Shown one piece after another: positions 16,575-24,755 of a DNA stretch of 50,733 nt (position 1 is the first letter of the stretch; the number at the start of each line of letters is the position of its first letter). The notes under the pieces were generated by a model that ran no database searches, was not told the origin of the DNA, and saw nothing but the letters and a program-made list of their open reading frames with translations. The position numbers were made by a program, and so were the translations under genes. The DNA lies in the NCBI GenBank assembly GCA_027315115.1, contig DAHUYQ010000003.1, positions 1-50,733 on the forward strand, read 5' to 3'. This stretch comes from Solirubrobacterales bacterium. Lineage in GTDB: Bacteria; Actinomycetota; Thermoleophilia; Solirubrobacterales; Solirubrobacteraceae.

Positions 16575-17344
16575 GCGGCACGGACGAGAACGACCCCGAC
16601 ACGGCTCTGCAGGTCGATGACCTCACGGTCCGCTACGGACAGGTGACGGCGGTCGCGGGACTCTCGCTGCGGGTGCCCAGCGGCTCGGTGGTGGCGGTGC
16701 TGGGCGCCAACGGAGCCGGCAAGACGTCCACGATGCGGGCGCTGGCGGGAAGCATCAGGGCCAGCATCGACGGACGGGCTCGCCTGTTCGGCGGCTCGAT
16801 CCTGGGCCTCTCGGCCCACCGCATCGCCGCGCGCGGGATGGTGCTCGTGCCGGAGGGACGCCAGGTGATCGCGCCTTTGACGGTGGAGGAGAACCTGCTG
16901 CTGGGCGGATACCGGCAGCGCTCCCGTGCGCGGCTGCGCGAGCTGATGGCCGAATGCCACGAGCTCTTCCCGATCCTGCACGAGCGCGCCGACTCACCGG
17001 CCGGGCTGCTCAGCGGCGGTGAGCAGCAGATGCTCGCGTTCGGCCGCGCGCTGATGTCCGACCCGCGACTGATCCTGATGGACGAGCCGTCGATGGGCCT
17101 GGCGCCCGTGATGGTCGATCGGGTGATGGAGGCCGTGGAGGCTCTGCACCGACGCGGCGCATCGATCCTGATGGTCGAGCAGAACGCCGCCAGCGCCCTC
17201 CAGGTGGCCACGCACGCCTACGTGCTCGACCAGGGCCGCATCGTCTGCTCGGGCACCGCCACGGAGGTCGGCTCCGACCCCGTCGTCGCTCAGACGTTCC
17301 TGGGACTGCGCGAGCAGGCTCAAGCGGGTCAGGCGGCGTGCTAG
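16571..17344 (+). CDS. livF: LIV-type ABC ATPase, LivF family
   Basis: A 257-residue ATPase completing the importer. Walker A is GANGAGKTS (about 44-52), the signature LLSGGEQQMLAFGRAL near 145-160, Walker B LILMDEPSMGLAP near 168-180, and the H-loop position reads LMVEQNA. The Gln in place of His is usual for LivF. The GTG start forms a 4-bp overlap with livG. The gene ends seven bases before the 26-bp palindrome that controls the next operon, with no hairpin terminator between them. Some read-through into the 17441 synthetase gene is therefore possible. Confidence 0.9.
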   Translation: MSGTDENDPDTALQVDDLTVRYGQVTAVAGLSLRVPSGSVVAVLGANGAGKTSTMRALAGSIRASIDGRARLFGGSILGLSAHRIAARGMVLVPEGRQVIAPLTVEENLLLGGYRQRSRARLRELMAECHELFPILHERADSPAGLLSGGEQQMLAFGRALMSDPRLILMDEPSMGLAPVMVDRVMEAVEALHRRGASILMVEQNAASALQVATHAYVLDQGRIVCSGTATEVGSDPVVAQTFLGLREQAQAGQAAC

Positions 17345-17351
17345 GATCGCT

Positions 17352-17377
17352 GACTCTACCAACTGGTTGGTAGAGTC
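17352..17377. promoter_or_regulatory. Operator site 6: 26-bp near-perfect palindrome
   Basis: The arms GACTCTACCAAC and GTTGGTAGAGTC pair at 24 of 26 positions, failing only at the central TG. This is the longest site in the window. TAGAGT at 17371-17376 could be the -10 of the operon starting at 17441. Confidence 0.85.
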
Positions 17378-17440
17378 GAGCCGACGACGGATCGCACCGG
17401 AACGCATCCTCGTCGAAGACAAGTGGGAGGGCGGAGGCGA

Positions 17441-19054
17441 ATGAAACTGATAGTCGCTGACCAGGAGCGCTGGGTGCTGCCGCAACTGCTGCGCCAGCGC
17501 GCCGAGGAGCTGGGAGCAAAGCCGTTCCTCTCCTTCGCGGCGGACGACGCGAGCGTCACCTACCAGCAGGCCGACGAGCGCAGCGACCGCTTGGCGGCGG
17601 GCCTCGCGGAGCTTGGCGTGAGCGCCGGCGACCGCGTGATGGTGATGATGGGCAACAGGCTGGAGTTCGTTCTTACCTGGTTTGCCCTGAACAAGATCGG
17701 CGCGTTCCACGCCCCCATCAACGTCGACTACCGCGGCGAGTTCCTGGAGCACCTGGTCAACACCGCGCAGGCCAAGGTGATGGTGCTCGAGCACCGCTTC
17801 CTGGAGGTGGTGCTGGCCTCGGCGCAGAACATGCCGGCCCTGCAGACGCTGATCGTCGTCGGCGGCCCGCTGCCGCAGCAGGCCGGCCGCCTGAGCACGC
17901 TCGCGTTCTCCGAGCTGCCGAGCGAGCAAGAGCCGCCCACGGTCAGCGTGCGCCCCTCCGACACCTACGCGGTGCTGTTCACCTCCGGCACGACGGGCCG
18001 CTCCAAGGGCGCCCTGATGCCCTACGCGCACGGCCACCTGCTCAACGAGCGCAACCTGAACCTGCTCGACCTGGACGGCGAGAGCAGCTACATCTCCGAG
18101 CTGCCCCTGTTCCACATCAACGCGCACATGACCGTCTACGGCTGCATGATCGTGGGCGCGCACGCGCGCATGGAGGAGCGCTTCTCGGCCAGCCGCTGGC
18201 TGGAGCGCGTGCGGGAGTCGGGCGCCACGCACTCCTCGATGCTGGGCGTGATGGTCGATTTCGTGCTGCGCCAGCCGCCGAGCGAGCACGACCGCGAGCA
18301 CAACCTGCGCTCGGTGTGGATGGTGCCCTGCTCGCCCGCGCTCTCCAACCGCTTCCGCGACCGCTTCGGCGTCGAGCGCATCGTCACCTCCTACGGGACC
18401 AGCGAGGTCGGGATGGTCGCGCGGCGCGTCGTGGACCGCTCCGATCGCGTGCACTCGGGCAAGGTCGATCCCGAGTTCTACGACGTGGCCATCGTGGACG
18501 AAGACGACCGGCCGCTGGATACCGGCCAGGTCGGCGAGATCGTCGTGCGAACCCACCTGCCGTGGACAGTCACGCACGGCTACTTCGGGATGGAGGACCG
18601 CACCGTGCAGGCGTTCCGCAACCTCTGGTTCCACACCGGCGACGCCGGCCGCTTCGACGAGGACGGCAATCTCTACTTCGTGGATCGCCTCGCGGACCGC
18701 ATCCGCCGCCGGGGCGAGAACGTCGCCTCAGCCGACGTCGAGCACGTCCTGGCGAGCCATGATGCGATCGCCGAGGCCGCGGTCGTGGCCGTGGACGCCG
18801 ACGAGGAGGGCGGCGAGGACGAGATCAAGGCGTGCCTGGTGCTGGTGGAGGGCGCGCAGATCGACTTCGAGGTCTTCTGGGCGTGGTGCGAGGAGCGCCT
18901 GCCCTACTTCGCGGTTCCGCGCTACCTGGAGATCCTCGAGCAGTTGCCCAAGACGCCCACCGAGAAGGTGATCAAGACCGAGCTGCGCAGCCTGGACGGC
19001 GGCTCTCAGATCATGGATCGGGGCGCGATGGGCCGGCGCGAGCGCGCGCGCTGA
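17441..19054 (+). CDS. Acyl-CoA synthetase (CaiC-like)
   Basis: A 537-residue adenylate-forming ligase: FTSGTTGRSKGALMP near 183-197, SYGTSEVGMV near 318, WFHTGDAGRFDEDGN near 397, DRIRRRGENVASADVE near 419-434 and the C-terminal KTPTEKVIKTELR lysine region. It is a paralog of the 9127 gene. The ATG at 17441 has two purine-rich candidates upstream (GGGAGG at 17425, GGAGG at 17433). The stop overlaps the next start (TGATG). It leads an operon with an orphan IpdA-like subunit, so it may supply that subunit's CoA substrate. The 26-bp operator lies about 65 bases upstream, giving the longest leader among the controlled genes. Confidence 0.9.
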   Translation: MKLIVADQERWVLPQLLRQRAEELGAKPFLSFAADDASVTYQQADERSDRLAAGLAELGVSAGDRVMVMMGNRLEFVLTWFALNKIGAFHAPINVDYRGEFLEHLVNTAQAKVMVLEHRFLEVVLASAQNMPALQTLIVVGGPLPQQAGRLSTLAFSELPSEQEPPTVSVRPSDTYAVLFTSGTTGRSKGALMPYAHGHLLNERNLNLLDLDGESSYISELPLFHINAHMTVYGCMIVGAHARMEERFSASRWLERVRESGATHSSMLGVMVDFVLRQPPSEHDREHNLRSVWMVPCSPALSNRFRDRFGVERIVTSYGTSEVGMVARRVVDRSDRVHSGKVDPEFYDVAIVDEDDRPLDTGQVGEIVVRTHLPWTVTHGYFGMEDRTVQAFRNLWFHTGDAGRFDEDGNLYFVDRLADRIRRRGENVASADVEHVLASHDAIAEAAVVAVDADEEGGEDEIKACLVLVEGAQIDFEVFWAWCEERLPYFAVPRYLEILEQLPKTPTEKVIKTELRSLDGGSQIMDRGAMGRRERAR

Positions 19055-19821
19055 TGGGTCGCGCCGCGCAGAGTCTCGACCAGGCGCTCGCCGGGGTGAG
19101 CGACGGCTGCGTGCTCGCGATCGGCGGCACGATGCTCTCGCGCAAGCCGATGGCGGCCGTCCGACATCTGGCGGCCTCGGGCGTGAGGGATCTGGAGCTG
19201 GTCACCTTCACCGGCTCGCTCGATGTCGAGGAGCTGATCCGCGCGGCGTCGGTCAGGCGCGTGCGCTCCTCCTATGTGGGGCTCGGTCCATACGGCCGCG
19301 CGCCGGCGTTCTGCGCGGCGGCGGAGAGCGGCGCGATAGAGGACCGCGAGGAAAGCGAGTGGATGCTGCTCGGGCGCCTGCGCGCGGCCGCCGCGGGCCT
19401 GGCCTTCATGCCCACGCGCGCCGCGCTGGGATCGGACCTGCTCGCGGACGCCGGCCTGCGCACAGTCCGCGACCCATACACGAACGTGGAGCTGCTCGCG
19501 CTGCCCCCGCTGCGGCCCGACGTCTGCCTGCTGCACGCCTGGCGCGCCGACCACGACGGCAACGTGCAGCTCCCGCCGTTGCGAGAGCACCTCTGGGACG
19601 TGGACCTGCTGCTCGCGCGCGCCTCGCGCTCGGTGATCGTCACCGTCGAGCACCTGATCGACGGTCAGGAGCTTGCCCGCGAGCCGGAGCACACGGTGCT
19701 GCACGCCTTCGAGGTGGACTGGGTCCTGGCCGCCCCCGGCGGGGCCGCCCCCACGGCGAGCGCGCCGGACTACGAGGCCGACGCGGCGGCGCTGCGAGAA
19801 GCCGCGACAGCGGCCGCCTGA
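19054..19821 (+). CDS. CoA-transferase-fold A subunit (IpdA-like), orphan copy 3
   Basis: A 255-residue alpha subunit with LAIGGTMLSRKPMAAVRHLA (about 20-39), TFTGSLDVEELIRAASV, EESEWMLLGRLRAA, FMPTRAALGSDL, HAWRADHDGNVQ and VDWVLAAPGGAAPT. It most resembles the A subunit at 27986-28792 (AFGGAGLQRKPMDVVRAL, GSLDVELLLAAG). No B-subunit gene follows: the next gene, 105 bases on, is an acyl-CoA dehydrogenase. An unpaired B subunit sits at 29264-30133, so the two orphans may form one enzyme encoded 10 kb apart. Alternatively it may be an exchange partner for other B subunits. Start is ATG at 19054, sharing one base with the upstream stop. Confidence 0.8.
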   Translation: MGRAAQSLDQALAGVSDGCVLAIGGTMLSRKPMAAVRHLAASGVRDLELVTFTGSLDVEELIRAASVRRVRSSYVGLGPYGRAPAFCAAAESGAIEDREESEWMLLGRLRAAAAGLAFMPTRAALGSDLLADAGLRTVRDPYTNVELLALPPLRPDVCLLHAWRADHDGNVQLPPLREHLWDVDLLLARASRSVIVTVEHLIDGQELAREPEHTVLHAFEVDWVLAAPGGAAPTASAPDYEADAAALREAATAAA

Positions 19822-19895
19822 TCGCTGCGCGCCGCGGACCCCACGGAGCCTGCGGACCTCGCGCGCCCCGCACGCCGCGGACCGGGCTTCTCATT

Positions 19896-19913
19896 CTACC
19901 AATCATTTGGTAG
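19896..19913. promoter_or_regulatory. Operator site 7 (acyl-CoA dehydrogenase gene)
   Basis: CTACCAATCATTTGGTAG, with both full arms of the extended consensus. TAGTCT at 19911-19916 overlaps the right arm as a -10, with the TTG start at 19927 only ten bases further on. Confidence 0.85.
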
Positions 19914-19926
19914 TCTTCTGGCCGCC

Positions 19927-21078
19927 TTGGACTTCTCACTCACAGACGAGCAGCAGCGCCTGATCGAGCTGGCCCGCGACTTCGCGCAGCGCGAGATCGC
20001 GCCCCACGTGGCCGACTACGATCGCGAAGAGCGCTTCCCGATCGAGATCATCCGCGCCGCCGCCGAGCTGGGGCTGATGGGAGGCGTGGTGCCGACCGCC
20101 TACGGCGGGGCGGGCCTGGACTTCAAGACCTACGCGATGCTGGTGGAGGAGATCTCGCGCGTCTGCCACGTGGTGGGGGTGGCAATGTCGCTGCCCAGCG
20201 GCCTGGTGGGCAGCTCGATCGAAGTCTTCGGCACCGAGGAGCAGAAGCAGCGCTACCTGGCCCCGCTGGCGCGCGGCGAGGTCTTCGGCGCGGCGGGCGT
20301 GACCGAGGCGCGCTCGGGAACCGACGTCTCCGACATGGACACGCGCTGCCGGATCGACGGCAGCGACTACGTGATCAACGGCGCGAAGATGTGGATCTCC
20401 TTCCTCGACGTGGCCAAGTGGTTTCTGACCTTCGCGCACCTCGGCGTGGACGAGCGCACCGGCCGCAAGCGAGTCTGCGCCTTCATCGTCGATGCGGACC
20501 TGCCCGGCGTCTCGGTGCATCCGCTCTCCAACAAGTTTGGCTTCCGCCCGATCAAGACCGGCGAGCTCGTCCTGACCGACGTGCGGGTGCCGCGCGAGGC
20601 GCTCGTCGGCGAGGAGGGACGCGGCTTCGCCGTGGCGATGAACGCGGTGGAGAACGGGCGGCTCGGCGTCGCCGCGCGCGCGACCGGCCTGGCGCAGGCC
20701 TGCGTGAACGTGATGAGCGAGTACGCGCGCGAGCGCGTGGTCTTCCGCCAGCCGCTGGCCGCCTTCCAGATGGTCCAGTCGATGATCGCCGACGCCTCGA
20801 CGGCCACCGAGGCCGCGCGCCTTCTGGTGCTGCGGCTGGCCGACATGAAGGACCGGGGCCTGCGGGCTCGCGCCGAGGCCTCGGCCGCCAAGCAGTATGC
20901 CAGCGACGCTGCCATGCAGGCCGCGCTGGCCGCGTTCCAGATCCACGGCGCCTACGGGGTCTCCGAGGAGTACCCGGTCGGACGCTACATGCGCGACGCC
21001 AAGGTCTTCCAGATCGTGGAGGGCAACAACCAGCTTCACCGCGCGCTGATCGCCGAGAGCCTCACCGGCGTCCGGTGA
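19927..21078 (+). CDS. Acyl-CoA dehydrogenase
   Basis: A 383-residue FAD-dependent acyl-CoA dehydrogenase that introduces an alpha,beta double bond into a CoA thioester and passes electrons to ETF. The N-terminal MDFSLTDEQ start, a substrate-loop GVTEARSGTDVSDMDT (about 119-134), the mid-domain FGFRPIKTGEL and the C-terminal FQIVEGNNQLHRALIA are all typical. The last segment holds the catalytic glutamate at the family's usual place. TTG at 19927 fits the conserved N-terminus exactly. Full-length and undamaged. It is the only acyl-CoA dehydrogenase in the window and precedes an MBL-fold hydrolase by four bases. The enoyl-CoA product could feed either crotonase or the MaoC pair. Confidence 0.92.
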   Translation: MDFSLTDEQQRLIELARDFAQREIAPHVADYDREERFPIEIIRAAAELGLMGGVVPTAYGGAGLDFKTYAMLVEEISRVCHVVGVAMSLPSGLVGSSIEVFGTEEQKQRYLAPLARGEVFGAAGVTEARSGTDVSDMDTRCRIDGSDYVINGAKMWISFLDVAKWFLTFAHLGVDERTGRKRVCAFIVDADLPGVSVHPLSNKFGFRPIKTGELVLTDVRVPREALVGEEGRGFAVAMNAVENGRLGVAARATGLAQACVNVMSEYARERVVFRQPLAAFQMVQSMIADASTATEAARLLVLRLADMKDRGLRARAEASAAKQYASDAAMQAALAAFQIHGAYGVSEEYPVGRYMRDAKVFQIVEGNNQLHRALIAESLTGVR

Positions 21079-21082
21079 GGCG

Positions 21083-22117
21083 ATGCCCTCGCTTCCCGAG
21101 GGTCATTCCATCGCCCATCGCGTCGACCGGCCGGCCGGCGGCGCGCGCGCCCACCGCATAGACGAGCACCTCTGGGCGCTGCAGCTCCCGCTGTGCTACC
21201 CGACCGTCGTCTCGGTGAACGCCTACCTGCTCGCCGCCGAGGATGGCTGGATCCTGTTCGACTGCGGCTCCTGCCTGCCGCCTGGCTGGGCGGCGCTGGA
21301 GGTCGCGCTGAAGGCCGCGGGCGTGGCCCCGCACGAGATCTCCCTGCTGATCGCAAGCCACTCCCACACCGACCACCGCGGCCTGGCCACCGAGGTGATC
21401 GCGCGCACCGGCGCGCGCTTCGCGATGGGGCCCGCCCCCCATCCCGTGATCGACCTGCTGCGCGACCCCACGGTCGCGATCGAGCAGCGGATCGCGCGCG
21501 GCCGCGGCGAGGGGGTGCCCGCCGAGCTGCTCGTGAGGATCGTGAGCGAGCTGCCGGCCACCGACGTGGGCTACCCGGAGGCCGAGCCGCAGATCACGCT
21601 TCTGCACGGCGACAGGCTGGGCTCGCGCTGCGGGGAGTGGGAGGTGCTCGCGCTTCCCGGCCACAGTGCCGACCAGATCGGCCTTTGGAACGCCGAGCGC
21701 CGATGGCTGATCAGCGCCGACCTCGCGCTGCCGGGACAGCCGTCCTTCCTGGAGTACGGCACAAGGCCCGACCCGCAGGCCGACCAGATGGCCTCGCTCG
21801 CGCTCGCCACGACGCTGGCGCCGGAGCTGCTGCTGACCGGCCACGGCCGCCCGCCCGATCGTCCGCTGGAGCTCCTGCGAGGCTGCCGCGCGGCGATGGA
21901 AGAGCGCTTGGACACGGTGAGCGCCGCGCTCTCTCAAACGCCGCGCAGCACCTGGGAGATCGCGGGCGCGCTGATCGACTTCGATGCGCAGATCGACCAG
22001 TGGCAGCGCAGCCTGATCGGCGCCCGCGCGATCCTTGAGCACCTCCGCTCGCGCGGGCTTGCCCGCGGCGAGATCGAGGACGACGGCATCTGGCGCTGGC
22101 GCGCCGGGCAGCCGTAG
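21083..22117 (+). CDS. MBL-fold hydrolase (LACTB2-like), copy 1
   Basis: A 344-residue metallo-beta-lactamase-fold protein. The zinc motif SHSHTDH is at about 93-99, followed by LPGHSADQ, SADLALPGQ and a distal TGHGRP histidine. The C-terminal 80 residues look helical, like the winged-helix extension of LACTB2-type proteins. Likely activity is hydrolysis of a thioester, lactone or similar ester; the target is not readable from sequence. It follows the dehydrogenase by four bases. A second member with the same layout is at 49645-50658, at the far end of the locus. Converges on the minus operon ending at 22159. Confidence 0.85.
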   Translation: MPSLPEGHSIAHRVDRPAGGARAHRIDEHLWALQLPLCYPTVVSVNAYLLAAEDGWILFDCGSCLPPGWAALEVALKAAGVAPHEISLLIASHSHTDHRGLATEVIARTGARFAMGPAPHPVIDLLRDPTVAIEQRIARGRGEGVPAELLVRIVSELPATDVGYPEAEPQITLLHGDRLGSRCGEWEVLALPGHSADQIGLWNAERRWLISADLALPGQPSFLEYGTRPDPQADQMASLALATTLAPELLLTGHGRPPDRPLELLRGCRAAMEERLDTVSAALSQTPRSTWEIAGALIDFDAQIDQWQRSLIGARAILEHLRSRGLARGEIEDDGIWRWRAGQP

Positions 22118-22134
22118 CCGGCGGCCCTCCCCCA

Positions 22135-22152
22135 GCCGGCGCCCTCGCCGGC
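22135..22152. terminator. Possible bidirectional hairpin between convergent genes
   Basis: GCCGGCG and CGCCGGC pair around a CCCT loop in the 41-base gap between two converging operons. There is no T-tract, so this is a weak call based on position and stem strength. Confidence 0.3.
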
Positions 22153-22158
22153 GGCCGC

Positions 22159-22887
22159 TCAGCCCAGATGCCGGCCCAGGAACAGGCGCAGCGCCGCAAG
22201 CAGCTCCGCCGGCCGCTCGCGCGGCACGAAGTGCCCGCAGGCGGGCACGACCAGCAGCTCGCCGCGCGGCAGCGCCCGCGCGATCTCGCACGCCCGCTCG
22301 ACCGGCTCGATCCTGTCGCGGTCCCCGCAGACCACCAGCGTCGGCGTCGGCATCTCGGCGAGCTCCTCGAGGTCGATCCGCAGCGATCCCCATGAGCCCG
22401 CGAGGCGACCGCGCAGGTGCCGCCAGTGATCCTCGCCTGTGCCGTGCTCGTGCCGCAGCGCGATCAGCTCCGCGGGCCACGGGCCGGCCGCGAAATCCGG
22501 CGCGCGCGCCGGGTCGCCGATCCGCGAGGCGCCGATCGCCACGAAGGTCTGCGCCGCGTCCGGGACGCGGGTCAGCATCCGCAGCGCGGCGGTCGCCCCG
22601 ATAGAGAAGGCGATCAGCGACGCCGGTCGCTCGCCCAGATGCTCTATCAGTGCCAGCAGGTCCTCCGCGATCTGCTCGATGCCGAGCAGGTCCGTGGGGT
22701 CGTCCGAGCGGCCGTGGCCGCGCAGGTCCAGGCTCAGCACCCGCATCTCCTGCCGCAACGGCTCGCGCAGGTGCTCCCAGTCGTAGTCGCCGGTGCCCGT
22801 CCCTCCATGCACGAGGATCGCCAGCGGTCCCCGCCCGGCGATCTCGTAGTGCAGGCGCGCTCCGCCGGCTGCGAGCAGGCTCGCCAT
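22159..22887 (-). CDS. Alpha/beta hydrolase
   Basis: A 242-residue alpha/beta-hydrolase-fold protein. An oxyanion HGG motif lies near 26-28, DLRGHGRSDD near 54-63, the nucleophile elbow reads AFSIGA near 94-99 (A-x-S-x-G rather than G-x-S-x-G), the acid is in GDRDRIEP near 188, and the histidine is in CGHFVPRERP near 217. The triad is complete. It likely cleaves an ester, lactone or C-C bond in the pathway, and MhpC-like C-C hydrolysis is possible. It is the last gene of the long minus operon, and its ATG shares a base with the SDR stop (TGATG). Confidence 0.85.
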   Translation of the reverse strand: MASLLAAGGARLHYEIAGRGPLAILVHGGTGTGDYDWEHLREPLRQEMRVLSLDLRGHGRSDDPTDLLGIEQIAEDLLALIEHLGERPASLIAFSIGATAALRMLTRVPDAAQTFVAIGASRIGDPARAPDFAAGPWPAELIALRHEHGTGEDHWRHLRGRLAGSWGSLRIDLEELAEMPTPTLVVCGDRDRIEPVERACEIARALPRGELLVVPACGHFVPRERPAELLAALRLFLGRHLG

Positions 22888-23690
22888 CAGGACATCGAGA
22901 TGTCGGCCAGGCCGCCGTGAACTTCGAGCGTCTGGCCGGTGATCCAGTCCGACTTCGGCGCGCAGAAGAAGGCCACGGCGTGCGCGACGTCCTCCGGGCG
23001 CCCCGGGCGCCCGAGCGGGATGCGGGAGACCAGCGCCTGCCTTACCTCCGGCGGGATGCCGGGCCCGCCCGCGTCTGACCTGACCGCCGCCATCCTGGTC
23101 TCGATGAATCCAGGTGCGACCGCGTTGACCGTCACGCCGAAGCGAGCCCACTCCCTGGCCACGCTTCCGGTCAGCGCGATCAACCCCGCCTTGGCCGCCA
23201 CGTAGTTCGCGTTGCCCGGGCTCGGGTGGGTGCCCGCGACCGAGGCGATGTTGACGATGCGCCGCGGGCGATCGTGCTCGCCGCGGCGCAGCCAGGGGGC
23301 CACCGCGCGCACGCCCAGGAAAGCGCCGCGCAGGACCACGGCGTGGATCGTGTCCCACTCCTGCTCGCTCATCCGGTGGACCATCGCGTCCCGTGCGAGG
23401 CCCGCGTTGTTGACCAGGATGTTCAGGCCGCCGAGGCGCGCGTCCGCAAGCTCGGCCGCCGCCCGCCAGTGATCGGCGTCCTGGACGCTGCCGGCAAGCC
23501 AGGCCAGCCTTCCCGGCGCCTGCGCTTCCAGATCCCGCGCGGCGTGCTCGAGCGCCTGCTCGTCGAGATCGGTCAGACAGACCGCGGCTCCATCGGCCAG
23601 CAGGCGCCTTGTGATCGCAAGCCCGATGCCGCGGGCGGCGCCGGTGACGATCGCGACGCTGCCATCCAGCCGGCCCTCGCCGGCACTCAT
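22887..23690 (-). CDS. Short-chain dehydrogenase/reductase (FabG-like), paralog
   Basis: A 267-residue classical SDR with TGAARGIG near 16-23, LTDLD (NAD-type acidic residue), NNAG near 95, and the Ser-Tyr-Lys set in IASVAGTH...NYVAAKAG. It shares long runs with the SDR at 3363-4148, including RDAMVHRMSEQ, REWARFGVTVNAVAPGF and LEVHGGLADI, so it is a within-locus duplicate. Probable role is 3-hydroxyacyl-CoA or ring-hydroxyl oxidation, similar to the SDRs accompanying IpdAB and EchA20 in steroid degraders. It sits 22 bases after the LLM flavoprotein gene in the same operon. Confidence 0.9.
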   Translation of the reverse strand: MSAGEGRLDGSVAIVTGAARGIGLAITRRLLADGAAVCLTDLDEQALEHAARDLEAQAPGRLAWLAGSVQDADHWRAAAELADARLGGLNILVNNAGLARDAMVHRMSEQEWDTIHAVVLRGAFLGVRAVAPWLRRGEHDRPRRIVNIASVAGTHPSPGNANYVAAKAGLIALTGSVAREWARFGVTVNAVAPGFIETRMAAVRSDAGGPGIPPEVRQALVSRIPLGRPGRPEDVAHAVAFFCAPKSDWITGQTLEVHGGLADISMS

Positions 23691-23712
23691 GGCCGCGGAC
23701 CCCCTGCGGCGC

Positions 23713-24753
23713 TCACGGCCGCGGCCCCCCGCCGAGGGCGGCCTGCGCGTCGGCGCGCAGAGCCGGCGCGACGCGGCTTGCCAGCAGCGCCAGGTGGCGC
23801 TCCACGAGGTCGTCCGGCATCCCGGCGACGCTCATCCAGAAGAAGATGTCGCTGACGGGCAGGCCGGCGATGTGCTCGCGCACCACCGCGATCGCATCGT
23901 CGGCGCTCATCACCTGCATCCGCGAGGAGAGCCGGCGCTCGGGCAGGCTCGGGCCCTGCGCGATCATCTCCTCGGTCGCCGCGGTGTGGGCCGGGAAGGC
24001 GCGTACCGCCGGCGCTCCGTCGCCGTCACGTCCCTCCTGCGCCGCCGTCTCGTAGCTTGCGCGCTGATAGGCGATGTGAGGCGCGATCGCAGGCCAGGCG
24101 GCCTCGGGGTCATCGGCCACGATCAGGTTCACGAGCCCGCCCATGCGCGCGCGTCCGGGGGAGTGGCCACCCTCGGCAAGGCCGTCGAGGTAGGCGTCGT
24201 GGAGGTTGCGCGCCATCCACAGCAGCCCGACGCCGAGGCGTCCGGCGATTCCCGCCCCGCGGGGGCCCATCACCCCCAGCCACACCGGCGGCGGCTCCTG
24301 CACGGGCGGCGGCGTGCAGGTGCCCTGCGACCAGAGCTCCAGCACTTCGGCGGTACGGCGCTCCAGCAGCGGGAAGCGCTGCTTGACGTCAGCTCCGTAG
24401 GCGGCGAACTCGGGCACCCGGTACCCGGCCCCGAGCCCCAGCTCCAGCCGGCCCGCGCTCAGCAGATCGACGACCGCCGCTTCCTCGGCGATCTGCAGGG
24501 CGGGGCGCAGCGGGGCCAGCAGCACGGCGGTGCCGATCCGCATCCGCCGGGTGCGCTGCGCGATCGCCGCCGCCAGCAGCAGCGGCTGCGGCAGATAGCC
24601 GTCCTCGAAGAGGTGGTGCTCGCTGACCCAGGCCGAGTCGAGTCCCATCCGCTCGGCCTCGGCGATCCGCTCGAGCGTGGCGGCGTAGAGGCTCGCCCAC
24701 GGCCGCCGCCAGGGGGCAGGGTTGCGCATGTCGGTGTAGATGCCGACGCGCAT
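23713..24753 (-). CDS. LLM-class flavin-dependent oxidoreductase
   Basis: A 346-residue luciferase-like TIM-barrel protein that probably uses reduced flavin or F420 for monooxygenation or hydride transfer. Typical features are the MRVGIYTDMR start, AEAERMGLDSAWVSEHHLFEDGY (about 31-53), RIGTAVLLAPLRPALQIAEEAAVVDLLSAGRLELGLGAGYR (72-112) and PPPVWLGVMG. The ATG at 24753 is used; a GTG six bases upstream forms a GTGA overlap with the carboxyltransferase stop and is equally likely. In the operon it lies between a carboxyltransferase and an SDR. Bacterial LLM proteins in such clusters often oxygenate cyclic ketones or oxidise F420 substrates; neither can be chosen here. Confidence 0.88.
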   Translation of the reverse strand: MRVGIYTDMRNPAPWRRPWASLYAATLERIAEAERMGLDSAWVSEHHLFEDGYLPQPLLLAAAIAQRTRRMRIGTAVLLAPLRPALQIAEEAAVVDLLSAGRLELGLGAGYRVPEFAAYGADVKQRFPLLERRTAEVLELWSQGTCTPPPVQEPPPVWLGVMGPRGAGIAGRLGVGLLWMARNLHDAYLDGLAEGGHSPGRARMGGLVNLIVADDPEAAWPAIAPHIAYQRASYETAAQEGRDGDGAPAVRAFPAHTAATEEMIAQGPSLPERRLSSRMQVMSADDAIAVVREHIAGLPVSDIFFWMSVAGMPDDLVERHLALLASRVAPALRADAQAALGGGPRP

Positions 24754-24755
24754 GC

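Noticed and set aside
17345..17440. A terminator after livF
   Set aside because: The strong dyad at 17352-17377 has a protein-binding-site character shared with 12 other promoters and no T-tract, so it is called an operator.
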